Below the pieces are notes generated by a model. That model saw only the letters and a program-made list of their open reading frames with translations. It was not told the DNA's origin and did not search any database. Made by a program: the position numbers and the translations under genes. Below, piece after piece: positions 38,514-48,847 of a stretch of DNA of 64,000 bases (the stretch's first letter is position 1; every line of letters starts with the position of its first letter). Source of the stretch: DATMNR01 sp963702765 (GTDB taxonomy: Bacteria > Chloroflexota > Ktedonobacteria > Ktedonobacterales > Ktedonobacteraceae); the NCBI GenBank assembly GCA_963702765.1, contig CAVPEB010000068.1, forward strand, positions 1 to 64,000. Direction: 5' to 3'.

Positions 38514-40914
38514 GCTCGAAGCGGACAACTGCTGTTGGTGCTACGTGTATGCGATCTCCGTTTGATAGGACATGCCGCTCAACCAGTTGACCACGAATGA
38601 CCAGACCATTCAAACTTTCTGCATCTTCGATGACCCATACATTGTTTTCCCAGCGTATCTTAGCATGCAAGCGAGAAACGCGCTGGGAAGGTACTTGAAT
38701 ATCGTTAACTGAAAGACGGCCGACAGTCAATATAGGTTTATCGAGTTTTCGTTCGCCGATGATTTTTCCATCAACTTCAATGATGACACGCGCCTGCTGG
38801 GTAAAGGCTGCTGCTTGCCTGCCAGCATCGACATACACTCCGTCACGTACAGCCCTTCCGCCATTACCAGATACTGGTGGTCTTTGCATTGGCGATGGGG
38901 GCATTCCAGACAACTGTTGGGCAGCTGATGGTTGAGGTGGCATCCCAGGGCTATATTGCGCAGGTGAAATGGGAATCTGGTAGGGTCCAGCTACTGCTGG
39001 TTCTGGCATGAATGCCGAACGCATGATAGATTTATCTCCGGCACGGTCTAGGTTATAGCGATTCTGTTCATCAAGAAGTCCAGCAAACACACCACCACTG
39101 CGCTTTAACTCTTTGAATGTCCCCTGTTCAACGATACGTCCATCCTTGAGCACGATAATTTCGTCAACGTTGCCGAGTGTACTGAGTCGATGCGAAATCA
39201 TGAGTACTGTGCGTCCAACAACCAGTTTATCCAGTGCATGCATGACTTCTGCCTCCGCCTCCACATCTAGAGCTGCTGTTGGCTCATCCAGGATCAGGAT
39301 GGGAGAATCGCGCAAGATCGCGCGCGCAATTGCTAGACGTTGACGCTGTCCACCTGAGAAATTCTTGCCTTGTTCTCGTACTTCTGTATCGTACTTATCT
39401 GGTAAATTCATGATAGTGTCGTGCATATGCGCTTTTTTTGCAGCCTCGATGACCTCCTCGAAACTGGCTCCTGGTTTGCCTATCTCGATATTTTCTCTGA
39501 TGGTGCCCTCGAATAATACATTGTCCTGCAATACCATGCTCACGTTCGTGCGTAAGACTGAGAGTGGGAACATCCGATTATCTATACCATCAATGCGTAC
39601 CACTCCTTGCTGGATTTCATAGAGACGAGAGATCAACTTTACCAACGTTGTTTTACCGCCTCCTGAAAGACCAACGAGTGCTACTTTTTTGGTAGCTGGA
39701 ATATGCAGGTTGATGCCTTTGAGGATTGGACGATTTGGAGTGTAGCCGAAGATGACATTCTCAAAAGAGATGTCACCTTTCAGTTTGGTTGGGCCACGAT
39801 ATTGTATGTTGCTCTCGGCTACCTCTGGTGCTGCATCCATTACTTCATCGATACGGTCTGCTCCGGCGGATGCGCTGGTATACAGATTTGTTAACTTCGA
39901 GAGGTCGCGAAACGGTTGGTAAAGCATTTTAAGATAACCAAGGAATACAAACAAGACACCTATGGTGATTGAAAATGCAGGGATGGTGAGGAACAAAATA
40001 CTGAATTGATTGCCTGCTGCGACATATGCTCCGACTCCAAGAATAATGGCAGTGCCTAAGGCAAGCAGAATACCAACAAGCGGTGTGAACTGCGCCTGTA
40101 AACCACCAGCGCGTAGACCAGCCTCGCGATTCTTGCCGACATATTTATTAAAGCGCGCAGACTCACGCTCCTCGAGTGTAAAAGCTTTGAGTACTGTTAT
40201 AGCTCCAATATCCTCTGATGCTACGTTTGCGACCTGCCCGGCCGCTTTGGCGGCCTTTTTCGATGCTACTTTGATACTTGTCGTGTAGCCAAGTACGATC
40301 AAAGCGAGTGCGGGTACAATCACAATAGAGATCAGCGTAAATTGCCAATTGACGAGTAGCATTACGATGACGACACCCACAACAGTTAATGTCGCAGCAA
40401 TCAGATCGACCAGCCCATCGGTGACAAGTTTCTCAATATTGGCAATGTCGCCTGTAACTCGCTGAACCAGATCCCCTTTCTTCTGTTTTCCGTGCCAATC
40501 CAGGCTTAATCGCTGTAGGTGTTCGAAGAGTTGCCTGCGCAGCCTTGCAGTCAGGTTTTGAGCAATAAAAGAGGCAAGGTAGAGTCCAATATAGGCCATT
40601 ATTGCGCTCAAGATGCTCAGAATTAGCAGCGCAAAGACCGAGAAGAAAATAACGCCAATTGTAGTTGGTACGCCATGTGCGGCTGCAACGGCTTGGTCGT
40701 GCGGTGAAGCGAATGTATTGAAAGGGTTTATAAGAGGATCTAGAAAGGCAGGCGGATTTTTCGAGCGAATAAAGGGAAACTGTATCTTATTTGAGATGTA
40801 TAAGATCGGAAGTGCGAGTAAGATGTCAGCACCCACCTGCGCAAATGTCATAGCAACAGCTAATACTACCAGGAAACGATAGCCTTTGAGATTGCGAAAT
40901 AAGAAGCTTGCCAT
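38503..40914 (-). CDS. ABC exporter (fused permease-ATPase) with C-terminal FHA domain
   Basis: 803 residues. Seen: MsbA/LmrA-type transmembrane domain of six helices (residues about 1-330), ATPase with GLSGGGKT Walker A, FSGGQRQRLAIARAI signature and ILILDEPTAALD. A Pro/Gln-rich linker follows, then an FHA domain (about 705-800: TVGRLSVNDIQVPSQRVSRL, then RLHAKIRWENN and SLNGLVIRG). FHA domains bind phospho-Thr, so the exporter is probably tuned by the Hanks kinases of this region (inference). A large loop of some 45 residues lies between helices 1 and 2. A decayed paralogue lies at 42762-45301. Confidence 0.92.
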   Translation of the reverse strand: MASFLFRNLKGYRFLVVLAVAMTFAQVGADILLALPILYISNKIQFPFIRSKNPPAFLDPLINPFNTFASPHDQAVAAAHGVPTTIGVIFFSVFALLILSILSAIMAYIGLYLASFIAQNLTARLRRQLFEHLQRLSLDWHGKQKKGDLVQRVTGDIANIEKLVTDGLVDLIAATLTVVGVVIVMLLVNWQFTLISIVIVPALALIVLGYTTSIKVASKKAAKAAGQVANVASEDIGAITVLKAFTLEERESARFNKYVGKNREAGLRAGGLQAQFTPLVGILLALGTAIILGVGAYVAAGNQFSILFLTIPAFSITIGVLFVFLGYLKMLYQPFRDLSKLTNLYTSASAGADRIDEVMDAAPEVAESNIQYRGPTKLKGDISFENVIFGYTPNRPILKGINLHIPATKKVALVGLSGGGKTTLVKLISRLYEIQQGVVRIDGIDNRMFPLSVLRTNVSMVLQDNVLFEGTIRENIEIGKPGASFEEVIEAAKKAHMHDTIMNLPDKYDTEVREQGKNFSGGQRQRLAIARAILRDSPILILDEPTAALDVEAEAEVMHALDKLVVGRTVLMISHRLSTLGNVDEIIVLKDGRIVEQGTFKELKRSGGVFAGLLDEQNRYNLDRAGDKSIMRSAFMPEPAVAGPYQIPISPAQYSPGMPPQPSAAQQLSGMPPSPMQRPPVSGNGGRAVRDGVYVDAGRQAAAFTQQARVIIEVDGKIIGERKLDKPILTVGRLSVNDIQVPSQRVSRLHAKIRWENNVWVIEDAESLNGLVIRGQLVERHVLSNGDRIHVAPTAVVRFEQKT

Positions 40915-41286
40915 AGGGAATTTCCTCCGTGCGTTAGAATCTCTGAGATCTTGTACGATTAGTGCTTACCGGGAAGTAGACACTAAAAAATCACCCAGAA
41001 ACTGTAGAACTACAAAAGCTCACTACGGGCGTTAATCTTATGAGAAGGAACTCAACAAAGTCTATCACAAATATATGTAGCTTTGGAAGTGGAAAGAGGC
41101 TGTTTCTCTTGGATAAAATTGGAAAGTTTGATACAATAGTCAAGGTCAATCACTATGCAGTTCTAATGGTAACTATTCACATCATTTTTATGCAGTATTT
41201 CATCGCATTCTCTTTGCCTTTGAGGGATACTAAGTGAAGAGAGATAGGTGTCGTAAGTAACGGTTTGTGTTTTAAAGGAAAGTCAA
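40915..41286. other. Divergent intergenic region between ABC-FHA and beta-propeller genes
   Basis: 372 bases with promoters for both sides. The only box worth naming is the plus-strand one at 41109-41137; no other gene, repeat or RNA was found. Confidence 0.45.
41109..41137 (+). promoter_or_regulatory. Sigma-70-like promoter before the beta-propeller gene
   Basis: TTGGAT (-35), 17-base spacer, TACAAT (-10, five of six consensus bases). About 150 bases before the start codon. Confidence 0.45.
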
Positions 41287-42704
41287 ATGGCTAAAAATTC
41301 TAATACTTCAGCGGATTCCAAAGGTTCTGGTGCAGGAAGATTATTTGTTTGGATAATAGGTATAGTAAGCTTCAGCCTCCTGGTATTCTTGTTGGTAGCG
41401 GTTGTTCATCAGTTCGTTACCCCATCACCAGCCCCCAGCGCTTGTATTAATTCAGGATGTTCCACTTCCCAGTGGCCTGGGACCTGCAAGCCCTGGTCAC
41501 ACAAATCCGCTGGATCCTGGCATTCAACAAAATTTTGACCACTTTGATTTTCAAGCTTATGACGTAGCTACACATCAATTGTTTATTGCTCACTCAGGGC
41601 CTAGCCCGGACCTGCTCGCGCTTGAAAAACCACCTGTCAAATTTGACCCTAAATATGATGGGCACATCATCGTCTTTAATACTCAAAAGCAAATGGTCAC
41701 TGGTCGAGTTGATATACCCCAGGTAGCGGGAGTTGTAGATGTGCCCGAATTGGGTAAGGTTTATGCGGCTGATGCGCAGGACAATATCATCTACGACATC
41801 GATGTGCACACGCTCAAAGTTCACTCCCATAGCACTTCCTGATAACGAGGGTCCTGATGCGATTTCTTATGATCCAGACCATCAATTGATTTTCGTTTCT
41901 GATCCTGGCAGTCCGCCTAATACAATCTCAATGAATGTTCTAAGGAGTAATGAGAATGTTGCGGTTATTGATGCCGTTCATGATAAGCTCATCAAGTTGA
42001 TCAATCTTGGCAATGTTCCATTATTGCCAGGTGAGAATGTAACGTCGGGAGAGAATGCTCCGAAAGTTCCTGTTGAGCCGGGTAATATTCCTCGTTATGG
42101 ACATGATGTAGGGCATAACAAATACGATACTGGATTACATATGCTCTTCGTAACATCTGCGGTGCTTCCGAATGCAATGATCTAAACCCATTCCTATTGC
42201 CACCATCGGGTACCGGAGAATTCTTCGAAATTGATCCTGTCACATTAGCTATTGTAAAAGAAATAGATTTGCCAGCTAACATGTAGTACTCCTCATGGCC
42301 TGGCTGTCGATTCACAACAGCATGTTGGTTTCATCGCTTGCACTGACTTTAGTTCCTCACCTCAAAACCTCTTCGAAAATCTCGTGCGGGTTGATCTGAC
42401 GACTATGAAAGTAATTCCGACCAATCCAGCTAAGGCAAAGTTGGAGTCCGGTCCGGATATCGTTGTGATCGATACTTCTCGGCATCTTTTGTTTGTAGGC
42501 TGCGCAGGTGGGATTTCGATCTTTGATGAGCAAGCCGGTGAGTTTCACAAACTCGGCGACGAGGTTTTGGGGAAACAGACCCATACTATCGCTATGTGAG
42601 ATGAACAAACACAGGAAGTGTTCTTGCCGACGTTCATCGGCGGCAGGCCTGTTCTGAGGATTGCACGCTATAATCCGAACGGCGAGATACGTGATTTAGT
42701 ATAA
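41287..42704 (+). pseudogene. Membrane-anchored YVTN-type beta-propeller protein, several frameshifts
   Basis: The reading frame can be followed in pieces: an N-terminal membrane helix (RLFVWIIGIVSFSLLVFLL), then propeller blades (VFNTQKQMVTGRVDIPQ, GKVYAADAQDNIIYDID, FEIDPVTLAIVKEIDLPA, GPDIVVIDTSRHLLFVG) ending in NPNGEIRDLV. At least four indels or in-frame stops lie between, for instance near 41500, 41835, 42185, 42290 and at 42597-42599 (stop inside HTIAM-DEQTQ). The intact form would be about 470 residues, probably outside the membrane. Start has AAAGGAAAG six bases before. True decay or bad sequence are both possible. Confidence 0.75.
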
Positions 42705-42714
42705 ATTGTTACAA

Positions 42715-42758
42715 ACACGAAGAGGGACGAGGGCAATCGCCTTCGTCCCTCTTCGTGT
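42715..42758. terminator. Bidirectional terminator, 20-bp hairpin
   Basis: Arms of 20 bases (ACACGAAGAGGGACGAGGGC and its complement) pair fully apart from one G-T pair, with a 4-base loop. It lies between the ends of the convergent beta-propeller and ABC-FHA remnants. A weak T-tract follows on the plus strand (TCATTTATT). Confidence 0.7.
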
Positions 42759-42761
42759 CAT

Positions 42762-45301
42762 TTATTGTGTAACGTACTGTAGCACTGCGGTCGGTGCAAT
42801 GTAAATGCGATCCCCGTTGCTGAGTGCAAGTCTATCAATGCGATTACCGCGATAGATCAGCCCATTCAAGCTCTCAGCATCCTCAATCAACCACCTGCCG
42901 TTTTCCCAGCGGATTTTTGCATGCAGACGTGAGACACGTTGAGAAGGTACCTGGATATCGTTTCCTGAAAGCCTTCCGATAGTCATCACCTGCTTATTCA
43001 AAGGCTGCTCAGCGACAACCTTTCCATCTAGCTCGATAACTATGCGTGCATTAGCTGGCGGGGTTACTGCTGGTTGTACATTATTATTCCATGACAGGTT
43101 GCCCCTGTTGCCTGCCATTTCCATTTTGCTGCCTGTTAGTAAAAGCAGGTGACACTGACTGAGGTGATGCACCTGCCTGCACAGGCCAGTTCTGACCTAA
43201 CACTGGTGGAGGTGAAACCGGTCTCATTGGTGGCTGTGGAGGGGGCTGAACCTGGTACTGTTCATAGGAACCAGGTGTGGGGGCAAAGGCTGACCGAATC
43301 ATGGACTGCGCGGCTGCTTTCTCTAAAATCAGGGACTGCTCACCCGCCTTCTCCAGGTTGTAACGATTCTGCTCTTCGAGAAGAGCTGCAAAAACACCTC
43401 CTCGCCGTTTCAAGCTCTTTGAAACTTCCCTGTTCAGCTATGCGTCCCTCCTTAAGGACAACGATCTCTTCAACGTTGCCCAAAGTGCTGAGGCGGTGAG
43501 AAATCATGATCACTGTACGTCCGACGATCAGGTTATTCAGCGCATGCATGACCTCGACTTCGGATTCGACGTCCAGGGCTGCAGTAGGTTCATCTAGGAT
43601 CAAGATAGGAGCGTCGCGCAAAATTGCACGGGCGATGGCTATGCGTTGGCGTTGTCCACCAGACAAATTCTTACCTTGTTCGCGAACTATTCCATCATAT
43701 CCACCCAAATCCTGCTCAAAATCATCTCATGAATGTTCGCCTTTTTCGCGGCCTCAATGACTTCGTAATCACCTGCTCCTGGTTTGCCTAAGGAGATGTT
43801 TTCACGAATGGTCCCCTCGAATAGCACCGAGTCTTGTAAAACCATGCTCACGTTTTGTCGTAGTACATTGAGAGGATACATGCGATTATCGACACCATCG
43901 ATTCTAACAGATCCTTGCTGGGTCTGATAGAAACGTGGGATTAACTTGACCAGTGTCGTTTTACCGCCTCCAGAGAGCCCCACAAGAGCGATTTTTTTGC
44001 CCTGGGGGATGTGTAGATTAATCCCTTTTAGTACCGGGACACCTGTTGCATAGCCGAAGACCACGTTGTCAAAAGTGATTTCACCTCTTAGTTTGGTCGG
44101 CCCGTGGTAAGGAACATCGCTTTCCAAGACTTCTGGCGCTTGGTTCAGTACTTCTTCTATACGCTCGACGGCTGCCGACGCGGTGCTGCTAAGCGCTAAT
44201 AGCTTCGAAACATCGCGCATTGGCTGGTATAACAACCCTAGAAAGATGAGGAATAATAATGAGCGTTCCAATATCCACGCTTGATGCAGGGATCGTGAAG
44301 AAACCAACATTGAAATTATTCCCCGCTGCTACATAGCCGCCAACACCCACAATGGTAGCAGTACCAAGTGCGATGAGAAAACCGACGAGAGGAGCGAACT
44401 GAGCTTGCAGGTTGCCAGCACGTAGCCCTGCTCTGCGGCTTTGTATCGACGTGCTGACCAAAACGAACGGCTTCTCGTTCTTCGCGGGTAAACACTTTAA
44501 TCACTGTAAGCGCATTGATATCCTCTGTAGCTACATCTGCGACCTGCCCGGCTGCTTTTGCTGCTCGCTTTGTTGCTCCTTTGATGCTTTTGGTATACAC
44601 AACGACGAGGAACGAATAGCAACGGTGCAATAGCAAGGGAGATCAATTGTATAAGTGGTTGGAGATAAAAGCATCACAGCAGCAATGACAACGATTGTCA
44701 GGGTTGCCGATAGTATATCTACCAATCCATCAGTAACGAAGTTTCTCGACATCAGCAATATTGCCTGTAATACGCTGGACAAGATCACCTTTCTTTTTGG
44801 TGCCATGCCAGTCTAGTGATAGGCGTTGCAGGTGATCGAACAGTTGATTGCGTAACTTGGCCGTGAGGTTTTGTCCAATAAAAGCGGCAATGTAGAGGTC
44901 AAGGTAACCCAATATTGCGGCTAATGTGCCGAATATAACCAATATGATCAATGAAAACACGATGACACCATTAGTACTATGGTGGCTGAAGGTTATGATT
45001 GCATTAGTTTGGGTGAGTGAGATGGGGCATGGAGATATCCCTGGCGTTTGTGGTGGCCCGCCAGGTGTTAACGGAGCAAGCGATGGGTCAAATATGGGAT
45101 TATCAAATTTATTGAGGACCGGATTGAGAAATGGGAATAAGCAGGAGGGATCATTCCCTGAATTCTGAACTTTGCTCGTTATAAATTTTAATGGCCAGGC
45201 AGCACCGATAGCACAAAGCACTTGTAAGAATCGTCACTAAAATGGCCATTCCTATCAGCCAGCGCAATCCTTTTAAGATTACGGAACAGAAATTTGAACA
45301 T
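42762..45301 (-). pseudogene. Second ABC exporter-FHA gene, decayed by many frameshifts
   Basis: Paralogue of the intact exporter at 38503-40914, about 845 codons when whole. It can be followed through at least seven frame changes: FRNLK and IGMAILVTILTSALC at the start, LTAKLRNQLFDHLQRLSLDW, then GLSGGGKT, LSGGQRQRIAIARAILRD, ILILDEPTAALD and a C-terminal FHA domain (TIGRLSGNDIQVPSQRVSRL). The ATG at 45301 has GGGAGG 11 bases before it and lies 22 bases after the phosphotransferase gene, so it was the last gene of that operon. The residues themselves are well kept, so decay would be recent, or the indels are errors. Confidence 0.8.
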
Positions 45302-45323
45302 GAGTGTTTGAAACCTCCCGGTC

Positions 45324-46865
45324 TTAAGTTGATAAGCATGCTGAAATCTCTTCTAGCATAGCTGCTAGCTCTTTGGGTCTAGGGCTATTGAGACGGTTGA
45401 CCCTTCGAGTTGCAATTTTGAATAAGAGTGCAGCTTCGTAAAGTTTTGAACGCTGCGAGATGCCGTCGATTACTTCTTCCGCAATGCCAAGCTCGAGCAT
45501 TGCATGGCGGTAGGTAGAAGTAAACGCTTCTGCTGCTGCCTGGAACCATGGCATCATACCGGGAAGATGATACCAAAGTCCGCTTGGGCGCAAGTAAGCC
45601 AGAAAGTATCCGACATCAAGCGCAGGATCTGCCAGACAAAAACCATCAAAATCAACGACGAACACTTTGTGACTGTGGAACAGCAACTGACTGGCTTTAA
45701 AGCCGCCGTGTGCTGGCCTGTAGGCATCCGGCTCAAGTGTCTCCAAACGAGTGGCTAGCTGTTCCGCCAATCCCAAAACATCATCTGCCTGCGATGGATT
45801 ATGACCTGCAATCAGAGATGCGCGATCGCGAGCTCGTTTCGCTTCTTTTGCGCCTGTGCGCGGCGCTTTCTCGTTAGGACGAACCATGCTTGTATGCAAT
45901 CGAGCCAGAGCAATAGCCGTAAGCCAAAGTTCTTCGGTTGGAATTATTAACTCTGTGATCTCGCCTCCTTTTCCTTTCTCCATTTTTGGTCGAAGTGCGC
46001 GAGTTCCTGTCAGCAGTTGTTCGCGATAATTCTTTGGTTGTACAGCAGCATTAAAAGTTAGTCCAAGTGAATCGACCATCCCTAATGGACGTGGGAGAAG
46101 GGGTGTACCTCCGCCATGCACAATTACGGGTGTCTCTTCACCATTCTCTATGTTTTTAGCAACTTCAGTTTTGCTTGCCTGCTCATCATAGAGTCTTTGC
46201 TGTAAATCTTGTACACTGCGTGCTTGCTCTGGATCCGCATAGACCTTACCGAAAAGCGTCAGATTTCTGGTTGTTGCTCCATCATCAATTCCATGATCGA
46301 GGGCAAGATGGTAGCGAATGACACAGCGATTCGCTGGTTTGTAGCGTACTGGCACTGCTCTAGCAGAAACAAGCTGCCAGGTATCATCACCAAGTTGCAT
46401 ACGAGCAGCAACCTGTAATGCCTCGAATACTGTGCTATGGGGAGATGTATCACAACTTGCGGCCAATGCAGGTAAGTTACTATCAGCGGGAAATGCCTGA
46501 ACTGAAAGCCCAATATTATCGGCGCGCAGAACACCTGACCGTTGCACCTCGATATCTACTGCTTGAGCCTCGGCTTTCGTAAAACGAATGCGAGCGCCTT
46601 CCAGCGCTTGCTCATCGAGAGTCAGGCTGACCGAGCGGTTGGGATCATTTGAGTGTGATTTGTTGGTGTGTCCTAATTCATCTACGCTGTAAATGATTGC
46701 GAGACCCCTTGCTGGCTTGCGGCGTAAGTAACGCACAAACAGCCCCGGAGTTGCTTGAGCATCTGGCAATAGATGCTGGTCTGCTCGTTGGTATAGCATC
46801 GTTACGATGGCAGGGAGATCTAATATAGATAAATTTGTATGTACATCAGAAGCATCAACACTCAT
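45324..46865 (-). CDS. Aminoglycoside-phosphotransferase-fold (APH) kinase-like protein
   Basis: 513 residues. The C-terminal half has an APH/choline kinase fold: Brenner-like motif AHGGFKASQLLF (usually HGDxxxxN, so the catalytic Asp is Gly and the Asn is Gln) and DFDGFCLADPALDVGYF with the metal Asp. The N-terminal 200 residues lack the standard glycine loop. With the HGD Asp lost, it may bind or phosphorylate its substrate in an unusual way, or be inactive. Third gene of an operon after two ATP-grasp genes (gap of 2 bases) and before the ABC-FHA remnant. Substrate unknown. Confidence 0.75.
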   Translation of the reverse strand: MSVDASDVHTNLSILDLPAIVTMLYQRADQHLLPDAQATPGLFVRYLRRKPARGLAIIYSVDELGHTNKSHSNDPNRSVSLTLDEQALEGARIRFTKAEAQAVDIEVQRSGVLRADNIGLSVQAFPADSNLPALAASCDTSPHSTVFEALQVAARMQLGDDTWQLVSARAVPVRYKPANRCVIRYHLALDHGIDDGATTRNLTLFGKVYADPEQARSVQDLQQRLYDEQASKTEVAKNIENGEETPVIVHGGGTPLLPRPLGMVDSLGLTFNAAVQPKNYREQLLTGTRALRPKMEKGKGGEITELIIPTEELWLTAIALARLHTSMVRPNEKAPRTGAKEAKRARDRASLIAGHNPSQADDVLGLAEQLATRLETLEPDAYRPAHGGFKASQLLFHSHKVFVVDFDGFCLADPALDVGYFLAYLRPSGLWYHLPGMMPWFQAAAEAFTSTYRHAMLELGIAEEVIDGISQRSKLYEAALLFKIATRRVNRLNSPRPKELAAMLEEISACLST

Positions 46866-46867
46866 GC

Positions 46868-47707
46868 TTAAGCCTTTCTTTCCAACGCGATATTTTCCAC
46901 CAGAGCTACCAGGGCGCTATCGGCTCCAGGAACGCCACGAAAGCCTGGAAAACCATTGACATCAACGATTATAGGCCCATGCTCAGTCAACAATAAATCA
47001 ATACCATAGAGTCTCATGTTGAAGACTCGTCCAATCTCTTTTGCTATATGTGCCCAGTCAGCAGGTAACTCTTCAGGTGAAATTGGGAAATCTTCTTTAG
47101 ATGCGTTTGGCTCTAAAGGTGTCCTTCGACGTGCAGCAAAGATCTGTTGATCGATCACCCACATCTTGATATCCCACCCATCTCCGGCAGCAAACTCTTG
47201 CAAGACGATCGGTTCCTGGCTCCATTCTGGAGCAAGCGCCTCTAATTGCTCAATATTGTCAACCTTCCCTACCAGATCACCTCTATGACTAAAGTAGCTT
47301 TTAATTATCTGTGGAAAAGGTAAGCTTGATAACATTTCACGTTCTTCAAGTAAGTTTCCCAGGGTAGAAAAACTTCGCGTAACAGGCCAGGGTAAATTTA
47401 CCTCGTGCATGCGTTGTGCCATAAGTACTCTATCCTGACAAGCTACAGAGGCTGCCCAGCTATTTATAACGAGCGCGCCCTTTCGCTCAAGATGATGTGC
47501 AACTGCTAATGCTTGAGGTGCATGTGATTTAAGCAAATAAAGATCCGCCAATAGGTATTGCTCTTCTTTAGCGATAGCCTCAGCTTCTGTACAAGTGCGC
47601 ACATCTAACAGCCGAACAGTATGTGTCGCGCGTAATTTTTGTAGCGCTACTCCTATAACGGGATGATGTGGTGTTTCTGGGTTATCCATAATCAAGCAGA
47701 TATCCAT
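46868..47707 (-). CDS. ATP-grasp ligase (RimK-like), copy 2
   Basis: 279 residues. Seen: N-terminal Rossmann-like half (DICLIMDNPETPHH), central ATP-grasp with Lys in FPQIIKSYF and Gly-rich HRGDLVGKV, VLQEFAAGDGWDIKMWV, and the Mg-binding end IIVDVNGFPGFRGVPGA. The family (RimK/LysX/ITPK-like) joins a carboxylate to an amine or phosphorylates inositol phosphates. AGGAG lies eight bases before ATG 47707. Its neighbour upstream is a second ATP-grasp gene 3 bases away, so two successive ligations are possible. Confidence 0.82.
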   Translation of the reverse strand: MDICLIMDNPETPHHPVIGVALQKLRATHTVRLLDVRTCTEAEAIAKEEQYLLADLYLLKSHAPQALAVAHHLERKGALVINSWAASVACQDRVLMAQRMHEVNLPWPVTRSFSTLGNLLEEREMLSSLPFPQIIKSYFSHRGDLVGKVDNIEQLEALAPEWSQEPIVLQEFAAGDGWDIKMWVIDQQIFAARRRTPLEPNASKEDFPISPEELPADWAHIAKEIGRVFNMRLYGIDLLLTEHGPIIVDVNGFPGFRGVPGADSALVALVENIALERKA

Positions 47708-47710
47708 ATA

Positions 47711-48580
47711 TTAACTCCTTACTAAAGTCTGTTTACGGTGCTGGGCTTGCTCAATATGCATTGATCGTTGTATTTCAGCTCTTTTTGCTGCGTGTAACAC
47801 GTATTCTGAAACGCGTACAACTGCCCTTGGCACTCCCCCGAAACTAGGAAAGTCATTGATATCTACTATCGCCGGACCAGTGGGTGTCTCTACAACGTCC
47901 AATCCATATATGTCCAGACCAAAAAGCTTTCCAACTTGCACAGCAAGCTTGCGAATTTGTGGAGTGAGCGGTATAAAATGCTGTTCCATGTCGGGGTGCA
48001 AAGGTGATTTTTTTGCTACTGCGGCGTAGACCTCACTTCCAGTTACATAGACTTTCATATCAAAGCCGGTGTTTTCAGCGTAGCGTTGCGCAAGAAAAAA
48101 ACTGTCAGAGGTTTCAGCTTCTTCTAAAGCAGCTATATCATTTGGGCTCTTCAGCAGATAAACACCTTTGCAAGAACTTCCATTACTTGGTTTGACAACG
48201 AGGGGGTAATCTTCAATTGGAATTTGTCTGAGAAGGCGAGGGTGAGCAACAAAGTATGTAGGTGGTATTGGTAACCCATGGGCTCGCGCAAAGGCGGCTG
48301 CTACAGCTTTATCTCGAACGAGACGAATAGAACGTGAATTATTGATTGTAGGAATGCCCACTGCTTCTGCTGCTTCCAAAATGCTTAGACCAGGACCGTC
48401 TGCCAGTGATTTGAGAACATACGCGTCATAGCCTTGTTCTGCAAGTTCGTTCAAGCAGGTAACTGTTGTTTGTGGTTCCAACAGGTCAACATCGTGACCC
48501 CATTGTAAGAGTTGTTCCGCGATAACCATCGGCATAGGATCATTTCGATATTGCTCTTCAACAATGAAGCAGAAACGCAT
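47711..48580 (-). CDS. ATP-grasp ligase (RimK-like), copy 1
   Basis: 289 residues. Seen: N-terminal domain (RFCFIVEEQYRNDPMPM), ATP-grasp with PLVVKPSNGSSCKGVYLL, AQRYAENTGFDMKVYV, and the metal-binding end AIVDINDFPSFGGVPRAV. First gene of the operon that continues with a second ATP-grasp, an APH-like kinase and (once) an ABC-FHA exporter. It is closest by pattern to RimK/LysX amino-acid ligases. The product is not known. Confidence 0.82.
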   Translation of the reverse strand: MRFCFIVEEQYRNDPMPMVIAEQLLQWGHDVDLLEPQTTVTCLNELAEQGYDAYVLKSLADGPGLSILEAAEAVGIPTINNSRSIRLVRDKAVAAAFARAHGLPIPPTYFVAHPRLLRQIPIEDYPLVVKPSNGSSCKGVYLLKSPNDIAALEEAETSDSFFLAQRYAENTGFDMKVYVTGSEVYAAVAKKSPLHPDMEQHFIPLTPQIRKLAVQVGKLFGLDIYGLDVVETPTGPAIVDINDFPSFGGVPRAVVRVSEYVLHAAKRAEIQRSMHIEQAQHRKQTLVRS

Positions 48581-48847
48581 TTTAACCTCTTCTGTACATG
48601 TCAGATAGAACTGGTGTTAGATAACATGCTCTTGGGTTCACTGATGGTTTTAAGTATAGCAGTTTTGTAGCTTTACGGCTGTTTACTGGCTCACTCATAT
48701 CATGTGAAATTGCTTATAGTCTATTAAGGGAGCATTAAACGAACTATAGCATATCAGCCAGAAATTAGGAAGAGGTCAAAACATGTATTTCCGTTGCTCT
48801 CAAAAACCTGTTGAACGTACTTCGCGAGCTACTTTATGGAAAAATCA

